Origin: JAMXLO01 sp041487355 | GTDB taxonomy: Bacteria; Pseudomonadota; Alphaproteobacteria; Acetobacterales; Acetobacteraceae | DNA length: 41,369 nucleotides | Reading direction: 5' to 3' | Assembly (NCBI GenBank): GCA_041487355.1 | Contig: JBGPND010000018.1 | Span: 1-41,369, forward strand | Part shown: piece after piece, positions 34,206 through 41,369 of the stretch | Numbering within the stretch: the first letter of the stretch is position 1 | Layout of the letters: each line of letters opens with the position of its first letter | Position numbers and translations under genes: made by a program | Notes under the pieces: generated by a model | The model's input: the letters and a program-made list of their open reading frames with translations, nothing else | The model's database searches: none | What the model was told of the DNA's origin: nothing

Positions 34206-35028
34206 GTTGCACCTGTTGCACCTGTTGCGCGACGATGCGCTCGGGATGGGTGAAGACCTCGAAGCCATCCGCGCGCGCGATGCCGATCAGCGTGATGCAC
34301 GCGGCGTCCGCCAGGCGAACGGCGAGAGCCGTCGGTGCCGAGACCGCGACCACCACCGGCGCGCCGAGCATCGCGGACTTCTGCACCATCTCCACCGAGA
34401 TCCGGCTCGACAGCAGCAGCAATCCTTCGGCCACGGCAACGCCGTCGCGCGCCAGTGCGCCGGTGAGCTTGTCGAGGGCATTGTGCCGGCCGACATCCTC
34501 GCGCAAGGCGACAAGGCCGCGCGCAGGATGCCAGAACGCCGCGGCGTGGACAGCGCGTGTCTGCTGGTTGAGCTTCTGCGCGGCGGGAAGTGCTGCCATC
34601 GCGGTGTGGATCGCAGCAACGTCGAAACGCGCGGCGGAGGCGATACGAGGCGGTGTGCGCACCGCATCGGCAAGGCTCTCGAGACCGCACAAGCCGCAGC
34701 CGCTCGGCCCCGCGAGGCGGCGTTGACGGATGGTGATCGTTTCCGCGCGCTCCGGCGCGAGCCACATGCGCAGCTCGATGCCCTGCTCCGTCGGGACGAC
34801 ATAGAGTTCCTCGATCTCGCCAGCGTCTTGCACGATGCCTTCGGTCAGGCTGAAGCCGATGGCGAAGTCTTCGAGATCGGCCGGTGTCGCGAGCATCACC
34901 GCATAAGCGGTGCGGTTGTAGCTCAACGCCACCGGTGTCTCTTCCGGTATCGCCCGTGTCCCGCGCGTTATCGCGTCGCCCCGGAAGGCGGTGCACGGCA
35001 CGTTACGGACAGGTGGAGGCAGAGTCAT
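34195..35028 (-). CDS. fdhD: Formate dehydrogenase accessory sulfurtransferase FdhD
   Basis: FdhD (FdsC in this operon type) carries sulfur from a cysteine desulfurase to the bis-MGD cofactor of formate dehydrogenase. The 277-residue protein shows FAIGFSLTEGIV, the CGLC pair (Cys111 and Cys114), VALREDVGRHNALDKL and LLLSSRISVEMVQKSAMLGAP, all hallmarks. A GTG at 35037 is in frame, but the ATG at 35028 has AGGAG 8 bases away and is preferred. It lies between fdsA and fdsD, with a family D repeat in the 114-bp gap before it. Confidence 0.96.
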   Translation of the reverse strand: MTLPPPVRNVPCTAFRGDAITRGTRAIPEETPVALSYNRTAYAVMLATPADLEDFAIGFSLTEGIVQDAGEIEELYVVPTEQGIELRMWLAPERAETITIRQRRLAGPSGCGLCGLESLADAVRTPPRIASAARFDVAAIHTAMAALPAAQKLNQQTRAVHAAAFWHPARGLVALREDVGRHNALDKLTGALARDGVAVAEGLLLLSSRISVEMVQKSAMLGAPVVVAVSAPTALAVRLADAACITLIGIARADGFEVFTHPERIVAQQVQQVQHVA

Positions 35029-35040
35029 CGCACTCACTCC

Positions 35041-35125
35041 TCATGGCCGGCTTGACCCGGCCATCCACGACTTTCGCTCGCAGCAGCAAAGAAAGCCGTG
35101 GATGGCGGGCCTTCGCCCGCCATGA
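35041..35125. repeat. Dispersed palindrome family D between fdsA and fdhD
   Basis: Arms at 35041-35068 and 35098-35125 can pair over most of their length. The left arm reads TCATGGCCGG... and the right ends ...GCCCGCCATGA; each arm also has its own GC hairpin. The overall design resembles families A and B, and the element fills the gap between two operon genes. Confidence 0.75.
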
Positions 35126-35142
35126 CGATTGAAGAAGCAGCA

Positions 35143-37980
35143 TCACTTCGCCGGCACGGCCTCGATGCGGCGGCTCTTCTGCGTCATCTCGCGATATTCT
35201 TCCTGCCACTCGCTCGGGCCGTTCGACGGCATCACCTGCACCGCCGTCACTTTGTACTCGGGGCAGTTCGTTGCCCAGTCCGAATAGTCGCTGGTGACGA
35301 CGTTGGCCTGTGTCGCGGGATGATGGAACGTCGTGTAGACCACGCCCGGCGCGACACGATCTGTGATCTTCGCGCGCAGCGTCGTCTCTCCCGAGCGTGA
35401 CGCCAGCCGCGCCAGATCGCCGTCGCGGACACCGCGCTGCTCCGCATCGTGCGGATGGATCTCCAGCACGTCCTCGTGGTGCCAGACCACGTTCGCCGTG
35501 CGCCGCGTCTGCGCGCCGACATTGTATTGACTCAGAATTCGTCCCGTCGTCAGCAGCAGCGGGAAGCGCGGCCCGGTCTTCTCGTCCGTGGGCACGTACT
35601 CGGTGACGACGAAATTGCCCTTGCCGCGCACGAAGCCGCCGACATGCATCACCGGCGTACCGTCCGGCGCCTTCTCGTTGCAGGGCCACTGGATCGAGCC
35701 CTGCGCCAGCTTCTCATAGGTGACGCCGGCAAAAGTCGGAGTGGTACGGGCGATCTCGTCCATGACCTGCGACGGATGCGTGTAGTTCCAGTCCAGCCCC
35801 ATCGCGCGGGCAATCGCCTGCGTCGCCTCCCAGTCCGCCATGCCGGCACGCGGTGCCATCACCTTGCGCACCAGATTGATGCGGCGTTCAGCGTTGATGA
35901 ACGTGCCGTCCTTTTCCAGGAAGGTGGAACCCGGCAGGAAGATATGCGCGTAGTTCGCTGTCTCGTTCAGGAACAGGTCGTGCACGACGACGCATTCCAT
36001 CGCCGCGAGACCCTCGGTGATATGCTGCGTGTCGGGATCGGACTGCGCGATGTCCTCGCCCTGGATGTAGATGCCCCTGAACGAGCCGTCGATCGCCGCG
36101 TCAATCATGTTGGGAATGCGCAGTCCCGGCTCCGGGTCCAGCGTCACACCCCACTCGCGCTCGTAGATCGCCCGCACCGCGGGAATTGAAATGTGCCGAT
36201 AGCCGGGCAGCTCATGCGGGAAGGAGCCCATATCGCAGCTCCCCTGCACGTTGTTCTGGCCGCGCAGCGGATTCACCCCGACACCGGGCCGGCCGATATT
36301 GCCGGTCGCCATCGCCAGGTTGGCGAGCGCCATCACCGCGGTGGTGCCCTGACTGTGCTCGGTCACGCCCAGTCCGTAATAGATCGCGCCGTTGCGCGCC
36401 GTCGCATACAGCCGTGCCGCCGCGCGGATCGTCGCCGCCGGCACGCCGCTCACGCTCTCCACCGCTTCGGGGCTGTTGCGGTCCTCGGCGACGAAGTGCG
36501 CCCAGTCCTGGAACGCGTCCCAGTCGCAGCGTTCACGCACGAAGTCCTCGTCCACCAGGCCCTCGGTGACGATGACATGCGCCAGTGCGGTCAGCACCGC
36601 GACGTTGGTGCCGGGCCGCAGCGCCAGGTGATGCTGCGCCTCGATATGCGGCATGCGCACCATGTCGATGCGGCGCGGATCGACGACGATAAGCCTGGCG
36701 CCCTGGCGCAGCCGCTTCTTCATGCGCGACGCGAACACCGGATGGCCGTCGGTCGGATTGGCGCCCACGAGCAACATCACGTCGGCATGCTCGACGGAAT
36801 CGAAGTCCTGCGTCCCGGCCGAGGTGCCGAACGTGGTGCTCAGGCCGTAGCCGGTCGGCGAGTGGCAGACGCGCGCGCAGGTATCGGTGTTGTTGTTGCC
36901 GAAGCCCTGCCGCGCCAGCTTCTGCACCAGATAGGTCTCTTCGTCCGTGCAGCGCGAGGAGGTTATGACGCCGATGGCGTCCTTGCCGGCTTCCGCCTGG
37001 ATGCGCTTGAACTCCGATGCGACGCGGCCGATCGCTGCCTCCCAGCTCACCTCGCGCCAGGGATCGGTGATCTTCTCGCGCATCATCGGCTTCAGGATAC
37101 GATCGGGATGCGACGCGTAGCCCCAGGCGAAGCGGCCCTTCACGCAGGAATGGCCGTGGTTCGCCTTGCCGTCCTTCCACGGCACCATGCGCACCACCGT
37201 GTCGCCCTGCATCTCGGCCTTGAAGTTGCAGCCCACGCCGCAATAAGCGCAGGTGGTGATGACGGAATGCTCCGGCTGGCCCAGTTCGATCACCGACTTC
37301 TCGATCAATGACCCGGTCGGGCAGGCCTGCACGCAGGCGCCGCAGGACACACATTCCGAGGTCAGGAAGTTTTCGCCCGCCCCCGCGGCCACCTTCGATG
37401 CGAAGCCGCGGCCCTCGATGGTGAGGGCAAACGTGTTCTGCACTTCCTCACACGCGCGCACGCAGCGCGAGCAGACGATGCAGCGTGCCGGATCGAACTG
37501 GAAATACGGGTTGGACGCATCGATTTCCGAATGCAGATGGTTGGCGCCCTTCTGGCCGTAGCGGACCTGGCGCACGCCGATCAGTCCGGCCATCTCCTGG
37601 AATTCGCAATTGCCGGCGACCGGCGAGGTCATGCCGTCCAGCGGATGGTCGGACAGATACAGCTCCATCACGCCGCGGCGCACGCGGCGCACGCGATCGG
37701 CGGTGGTGGAGACCTTCATGCCAAGCGCCACCGGCGTGGTACAGGAAGCCGGCGTGCCGGCGCGTCCCTCGATCTCCACCAGACACACGCGACAGGAGCC
37801 GAACGCATCGAGCGTGTCGGTGGCGCAGAGTTTCGGGATTCTGATCCCGGCGTCCATCGCCGCGTGCATAATCGACGTGCCGGCCGGTACCGTGACCTCC
37901 TGGCCGTCGATGGTCAGCGTGACCTGTTCGGTGGCCGTGCTGGCCGGCGTGCCGTAGTCGATTTCCTGGATCAGGGGCAT
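35143..37980 (-). CDS. fdsA: NAD-dependent formate dehydrogenase alpha (catalytic) subunit
   Basis: The 945-residue catalytic subunit oxidises formate to CO2 at a bis-MGD molybdenum centre. The N-terminal domain binds a [2Fe-2S] cluster (Cys52, Cys63, Cys66, Cys80), then a His/Cys-ligated cluster region (HPLDG with Cys125), two ferredoxin-type [4Fe-4S] sets (167/170/173/177 and 210/213/216/220), then the cofactor-proximal set CxxCxxxC (244, 247, 251) with Cys279. The molybdenum ligand is Cys372 followed by His373 in ARVCHSPTGYGL, so it is a cysteine, not a selenocysteine, enzyme. The C-terminal dimethylsulfoxide-reductase-type domain follows. The ATG at 37980 has GAGGAGG. Confidence 0.97.
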   Translation of the reverse strand: MPLIQEIDYGTPASTATEQVTLTIDGQEVTVPAGTSIMHAAMDAGIRIPKLCATDTLDAFGSCRVCLVEIEGRAGTPASCTTPVALGMKVSTTADRVRRVRRGVMELYLSDHPLDGMTSPVAGNCEFQEMAGLIGVRQVRYGQKGANHLHSEIDASNPYFQFDPARCIVCSRCVRACEEVQNTFALTIEGRGFASKVAAGAGENFLTSECVSCGACVQACPTGSLIEKSVIELGQPEHSVITTCAYCGVGCNFKAEMQGDTVVRMVPWKDGKANHGHSCVKGRFAWGYASHPDRILKPMMREKITDPWREVSWEAAIGRVASEFKRIQAEAGKDAIGVITSSRCTDEETYLVQKLARQGFGNNNTDTCARVCHSPTGYGLSTTFGTSAGTQDFDSVEHADVMLLVGANPTDGHPVFASRMKKRLRQGARLIVVDPRRIDMVRMPHIEAQHHLALRPGTNVAVLTALAHVIVTEGLVDEDFVRERCDWDAFQDWAHFVAEDRNSPEAVESVSGVPAATIRAAARLYATARNGAIYYGLGVTEHSQGTTAVMALANLAMATGNIGRPGVGVNPLRGQNNVQGSCDMGSFPHELPGYRHISIPAVRAIYEREWGVTLDPEPGLRIPNMIDAAIDGSFRGIYIQGEDIAQSDPDTQHITEGLAAMECVVVHDLFLNETANYAHIFLPGSTFLEKDGTFINAERRINLVRKVMAPRAGMADWEATQAIARAMGLDWNYTHPSQVMDEIARTTPTFAGVTYEKLAQGSIQWPCNEKAPDGTPVMHVGGFVRGKGNFVVTEYVPTDEKTGPRFPLLLTTGRILSQYNVGAQTRRTANVVWHHEDVLEIHPHDAEQRGVRDGDLARLASRSGETTLRAKITDRVAPGVVYTTFHHPATQANVVTSDYSDWATNCPEYKVTAVQVMPSNGPSEWQEEYREMTQKSRRIEAVPAK

Positions 37981-38026
37981 ACGTGCCTCCTCGAATAATA
38001 TCGTTGTAGCGGCGCACCACCTTTCC

Positions 38027-38130
38027 CGTCATCCCCGCGCAAGCGGGGACCCAGGGGTACACGACTGTTCTTGCGGCCCCCGGCCTTCGCTCGGGGCAGG
38101 CCCTGGGTTCCCGCTTGCGCGGGAATGACG
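38027..38130. repeat. Dispersed palindrome family A, copy 2 (between fdsB and fdsA)
   Basis: Arms at 38027-38056 and 38101-38130 pair with two mismatches over 30 bases and share the CGCGCAAGCGGG core with the copy at 3799-3880. A second smaller GC palindrome sits in the 44-base loop. The element fills the 160-bp gap between two operon genes. Confidence 0.88.
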
Positions 38131-38140
38131 ATAGCGGGGC

Positions 38141-39679
38141 TCATTCCGCGGCCGCGCGGTGGATCGCGCGGAAATCTTCCGGGAAATGCTCGAGCGCGCT
38201 CATCACCGGATACGGGATGAAGCCGCCGAGCGCACAAAGGGAACCGAACTTCATCGTGTGGCAGAGATCGCGCAGCAGATCGAGATTCGCCTCCGGCTGT
38301 TCGCCGGCGGCGATGCGGTCGATCACCTCCATGCCGCGCACCGAGCCGATGCGGCACGGCGTGCACTTGCCGCAGGATTCCTCGGCGCAGAACTCCATGG
38401 CGAAGCGCGCCTGCTTCGCGAGATCGACTGTGTCGTCGAACACCACGATACCGCCATGGCCGATCAGCCCATCACGCGCGGCGAACGCCTCGTAGTCGAA
38501 CGGCGTGTCGAACAGCGACGGCGGGAAATACGCACCGAGCGGTCCGCCCACCTGCACCGCGCGCACCGGTCGTCCGGTCAGCGTGCCGCCGCCGATGTCG
38601 TTCACCAGCTCGCCAAGCGTCAGGCCGAAGCCCGCTTCGAAGAGCCCGCCATATTTGATGTTGCCGGCGAGCTGGATCGGCATCGTACCACGCGACCGTC
38701 CCATGCCGATCTCGCGATAATACTCCGCGCCTTCGGTCAGGATGATCGGCACGCTCGCCAGCGACACGACGTTGTTGATCACGGTCGGGCAGCCGAACAG
38801 GCCCTTGTGCGCCGGCAGCGGCGGCTTGGCGCGCACCTGGCCGCGCTTGCCCTCCAGGCTGTCGAGCAACGAGGTCTCCTCGCCACACACATAGGCGCCG
38901 GCGCCGACGCGCTGTTCGATGTCGAATGCATGTGATGAGCCGAGCACATTCGCGCCCAGCACTCCTTCGCGCCGCGCGACGTCGAGCGCCGCGTTGAACG
39001 TGGCGATCGCGTGCGGATATTCCGAGCGCGTGTAGACATAGCCCTTGGTCGCGCCGACCGCGATACTGGCGATCGCCATGCCTTCGATCAGCACGAACGG
39101 ATCGCCTTCCATCAGCATCCGGTCGGCGAAGGTGCCGGAATCGCCTTCGTCGGCATTGCAGACGATAAACTTGCGTTCGCCTTTCGCTTCGGCGGCGGTG
39201 CGCCACTTGATGCCGGTGGGGAAGCCTGCGCCGCCGCGGCCACGCAGGCCGGATTGCGTCACCATCTCGATCGTGGCGGCAGGGCCGATCTCGATGGCGC
39301 GCGCCAGACCCTCGAGGCCGCCATGCGCGCGGTAGTCGTCCAGCGACAGGGGATCGACGATGCCGCACCGGGCAAAGGTCAGGCGAGTCTGGCGCGCGAG
39401 GTAGGGAATTTCCTCCGGCCGGCCCAGGCGCAACGGATGCGCGCCGCCTGCCAGCATGCCGGCCTCGATCAGCCCAGGGATGTCGGCCAGGCTCACCGGG
39501 CCGTAGGCGATGCGTCCGGCGGCAGTGACCACCTCGACCATCGGCTCCAGCCAGAACAGTCCCCGCGAACCGGTCCGCACGATCTCCACGTCCGCGGCCT
39601 GCCGCAGGAACGCGGCGACCGAGTCGGCACCCAGCGCCAGCGAGGCGGCGTCGCGCGGGATGTAGACGCGTGTGCTCAT
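38141..39679 (-). CDS. fdsB: NAD-dependent formate dehydrogenase beta subunit (NADH/FMN binding)
   Basis: The 512-residue subunit takes electrons from the alpha subunit through clusters to FMN and NAD+. The N-terminus carries a thioredoxin-like region (residues 1-~80). The NuoF-like core has the glycine-rich FMN/NAD site SGLRGRGGAGFPTGIKWR (143-160), FIVCNADEGDSGTFADR (171-187), GAYVCGEETSLLDSLEG (261-277) and the [4Fe-4S] site ESCGKCTPC (436, 439, 442) with Cys482. The start at 39679 overlaps the fdsG stop by 4 bases (ATGA), so the two are translationally coupled. A family A palindrome separates it from fdsA. Confidence 0.97.
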   Translation of the reverse strand: MSTRVYIPRDAASLALGADSVAAFLRQAADVEIVRTGSRGLFWLEPMVEVVTAAGRIAYGPVSLADIPGLIEAGMLAGGAHPLRLGRPEEIPYLARQTRLTFARCGIVDPLSLDDYRAHGGLEGLARAIEIGPAATIEMVTQSGLRGRGGAGFPTGIKWRTAAEAKGERKFIVCNADEGDSGTFADRMLMEGDPFVLIEGMAIASIAVGATKGYVYTRSEYPHAIATFNAALDVARREGVLGANVLGSSHAFDIEQRVGAGAYVCGEETSLLDSLEGKRGQVRAKPPLPAHKGLFGCPTVINNVVSLASVPIILTEGAEYYREIGMGRSRGTMPIQLAGNIKYGGLFEAGFGLTLGELVNDIGGGTLTGRPVRAVQVGGPLGAYFPPSLFDTPFDYEAFAARDGLIGHGGIVVFDDTVDLAKQARFAMEFCAEESCGKCTPCRIGSVRGMEVIDRIAAGEQPEANLDLLRDLCHTMKFGSLCALGGFIPYPVMSALEHFPEDFRAIHRAAAE

Positions 39680-40146
39680 CGTGCCCGATCCAGTGCGGCG
39701 TCGATGCGCGCGCTGTCGAGCCGTCCCAGCGGGTTGCCGTCCAGCATCGCCGACGGACCGACGGCGCACAGGCCGAGGCAGAACACCGGCTCCAGGGTCA
39801 CGGCGCCGTCGCCGGTTGTCGCGTGCCAATCCACGCCAAGCCGCTCGCGCACGTGCGAGGCGAGCGCATCGGCTCCCAGCGACTGGCAGGCTTCGGCGCG
39901 GCAAAGGCGCAGTACGTGACGCCCCGGCGGGTCGCGGCGGAAGTCATGGTAGAAACTGACCACGCCATGCACCTCGGCACGCGTGAGGTTCAGCGTCTCG
40001 GCGATCAGCGGGACAGCATCGGCATGGATGTAGCCGAACGTCTCCTGCAGGGCATGCAGGATCGGCAAGGTGGCGCCTTCGCGCACCGCCTCAGACGCGA
40101 TGATCGCGGTGCCGCGCTCCCTGGTCCATGGCTCGAATTCGGCCAA
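39676..40146 (-). CDS. fdsG: NAD-dependent formate dehydrogenase gamma subunit
   Basis: A 156-residue NuoE-like subunit with a helical N-terminus and a thioredoxin-fold [2Fe-2S] domain (Cys82, Cys87, Cys123, Cys127: LCRAEACQSLG and FCLGLCAVGP). Motifs LPILHALQETFGYI and EVHGVVSFYHDF are family hallmarks. No ATG begins at the right place: the frame is open upstream for 70 more residues of low-complexity sequence. A TTG at 40146 is preceded by AGGAGG at 7-base spacing and gives the expected length, so TTG is the likely start. First gene of the fds operon. Confidence 0.93.
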   Translation of the reverse strand: MAEFEPWTRERGTAIIASEAVREGATLPILHALQETFGYIHADAVPLIAETLNLTRAEVHGVVSFYHDFRRDPPGRHVLRLCRAEACQSLGADALASHVRERLGVDWHATTGDGAVTLEPVFCLGLCAVGPSAMLDGNPLGRLDSARIDAALDRAR

Positions 40147-40436
40147 CGCCCTGCCTCCTGGCTGTCCAACCCTGGTTTGGTCTCTAGATGAGGGCGTTGG
40201 CGGCCGAAATGCAAGCAACCCCCGGGCGCCGCGGGCGGTGGGCCAGTTTGCATGTCGGCTTTCGACCCTAAGCGGACGTCCGTGAGGTTGTGGTCGCCTT
40301 GCGGGTGCGCGCCGGAAGGGCCAAGGTACCAGCCCGCGAAGCGATTGCGACTGCACGCTGTCAGGTTACGGTGCCCATGCCTGTCTGTGGGGGTAGCGTG
40401 CGGAGGGGCGGAGGCGTGCAGCGATAGGCGGAGAGA
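40147..40436. other. 290-bp divergent region between fdsG and the methyltransferase
   Basis: It should hold the promoter of the fds operon on one strand. A widespread alphaproteobacterial intergenic element is visible at about 40241-40283 (TTTCGACCCTAAGCGGAC core; 7 of 8 base pairs between GTCGGCTT and AAGCGGAC), which yields a spurious MSAFDPKRT reading frame. No sigma-70 boxes or FdsR-like operator were recognised. Confidence 0.5.
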
Positions 40437-41250
40437 ATGGGCGACGAAATCGAATCGTTCGGGCCGATGACAGGGGACTTCATTACAGCGCCCCCCGTAG
40501 CGGACGCCGATGAGCCCGGCGACGCTCTGCCGAGCCAGGAGGAGTTCTGGCGGCCGCCGGTACGCTTCGGCTCAGTCCCAATCGAAAGGGAACCACTGGG
40601 CTGGGACCGCCGCCGGGGCTTTCGCAAGCTGTTCCCCCAGGTGCTGTTGCCGTTCCAGGTGGTTGAGCGCATCCCCTTCGGGCATCCGGGACTCGAGCCG
40701 AATCATCTCTTCTGGGGCGACAACCTTCACGTCATGCGCCAATTACCCAGCGAGAGCATTGATCTCATCTACATCGATCCGCCGTTTTTCTCCGGCCGGC
40801 AATACAACGTCATTTTTGGCGACCAGAACGAACTGCGCTCGTTCTCCGACATTTGGGAAGGCGGTATGCCGGGCTATTTGATATGGCTGAATGCTAGGCA
40901 GTATGAAATGAAACGTCTGTTGAAGAAGACCGGCAGCATTTACGTTCACTGCGACTGGCATGCATCGCATTACATCAAGGTTGAGATGGACAAGATATTT
41001 GGACATGAGTATTTCCAAAATGAGCTGATCTGGCACTACGAGACTGGCGGTGCGTCCAAGCAGAGGTTTAGCAGAAAGCACGACGTAATACTCTGGTACA
41101 CACGGTCCACATCAAAGTGGACGTTCAATGGCAACGAAGTCAAGGTCCCCCGAACCGAGAAGGCAATGCATCGAGCGCAGAACCCTCAGGGAGCTCGCAT
41201 TGCCGTGGATGATACTCACAAAAATCGAAGGTTCTTCGCTGTTATGTGTG
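40437..41250 (+). pseudogene. Site-specific DNA methyltransferase, 3' end lost to insertion sequence
   Basis: About 270 residues survive from a D12/N6_N4 Mtase-family amino-methyltransferase. The motif IDLIYIDPPF (DPPF at 114-117) is the catalytic loop, preceded by LFWGDNLHVM; the AdoMet-binding FxGxG motif, which in this beta-type order comes later, is absent because the frame is cut near residue 268 and stops at 41255. Family proteins are usually 400-600 residues, so it is inactive unless rescued. The gene is visibly AT-richer (especially 40860-41240) than the rest of the window, suggesting horizontal arrival. The lost part, and perhaps a restriction enzyme, would lie beyond the insertion. 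Confidence 0.85.
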
Positions 41251-41369
41251 GGTAGTAACGGCTTCAGGCAGCCGGGTTGATGTCGAGTTTGCCGGCCAGC
41301 AGATAGACCATGGCCTTGAGGTTTCGGATTGAGCGGTAGCCGCGAGCCTTGGCCTTGGCGGCCTGCACG
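41251..41369 (-). mobile_element. Insertion sequence end with transposase C-terminus (ISL3-like), partial
   Basis: A frame on the minus strand runs in from the right edge to a TGA at 41264-41266 and encodes about 34 residues containing AAKAKARGYRSIRNLKAMVY. This pattern (basic KARGYR then an apolar stretch to the end) matches the tail of ISL3-type (IS204/IS1001/IS1165) transposases. The element's terminus must lie just before 41264, where the methyltransferase homology stops. Family placement is from a short tail only. Confidence 0.55.

Noticed and set aside
35143..37980. Possible selenocysteine codon in formate dehydrogenase
   Set aside because: The molybdenum-ligand position reads Cys (Cys372) and no in-frame TGA interrupts the gene.
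40252..40470. Small frame beginning MSAFDPKRT
   Set aside because: This peptide comes from a common alphaproteobacterial intergenic repeat and is a well-known false gene call; it also overlaps the methyltransferase start.
1..41369. tRNA, rRNA, riboswitch (including a molybdenum-cofactor RNA) and prophage genes
   Set aside because: No sequence or fold with the required conserved elements was recognised on either strand, and no phage structural or integrase genes were seen.

Overview
This is a GC-rich (well above 60% by eye), gene-dense stretch of bacterial chromosome. An fdsGBACD-type NAD-linked formate dehydrogenase operon, branched-chain-type ABC importers, several luciferase-like flavin monooxygenases and three families of dispersed palindromes point to an alphaproteobacterium, plausibly Rhodospirillales/Acetobacteraceae. 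That placement is inferred from gene content, not from a marker gene. No rRNA, tRNA, CRISPR array or prophage was seen. Transposase fragments sit at both window edges, and each lies next to a gene that it appears to have broken (a Uma2 nuclease on the left, a DNA methyltransferase on the right).

Layout. 1-0.9 kb: transposase end and truncated Uma2 gene. 1-3.7 kb: cyanase, divergent from two overlapping PuuE/NodB-type deacetylases, then a cysteine-rich DUF1272 protein. 4.1-5.6 kb: a TauD-like dioxygenase and AlkB, translationally coupled on the minus strand; mscL lies opposite. 6.3-14.4 kb: an envelope operon of thioester alpha-2-macroglobulin, PBP1C and a lipoprotein with two retropepsin-like domains. 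14.7-17 kb: two coupled luciferase-like monooxygenases. 17.1-22.1 kb: an unknown small protein, divergent from an RND efflux adaptor and pump. 22.1-23.8 kb: a protein made of 11 perfect His/Leu heptads, then acetate kinase. 23.9-26.2 kb: a stand-alone molybdenum hydroxylase large subunit. 26.2-34 kb: a third luciferase-like monooxygenase, divergent from SDR, PhyH dioxygenase, solute-binding protein, LivH and a single polypeptide fusing LivM, LivG and LivF. 34-40.1 kb: formate dehydrogenase fdsG-fdsB-fdsA-fdhD-fdsD on the minus strand. 40.4-41.4 kb: an AT-richer methyltransferase cut by an insertion sequence.

How the genes may work together. The 26-34 kb block reads as uptake plus oxidation of one organic compound of unknown identity. 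The formate dehydrogenase passes electrons from formate to NAD+, and FdhD supplies sulfur to its molybdenum cofactor. The alpha-2-macroglobulin/PBP1C pair is a known periplasmic defence and wall-repair partnership; a paired-domain aspartyl protease lipoprotein coupled to it is the less familiar element. Palindromic repeats sit between consecutive genes of at least three operons, where they may shape mRNA stability.

The strongest candidates for something undescribed are the LivM-LivG-LivF triple fusion, the His/Leu heptad protein and the protease lipoprotein attached to the alpha-2-macroglobulin/PBP1C operon.
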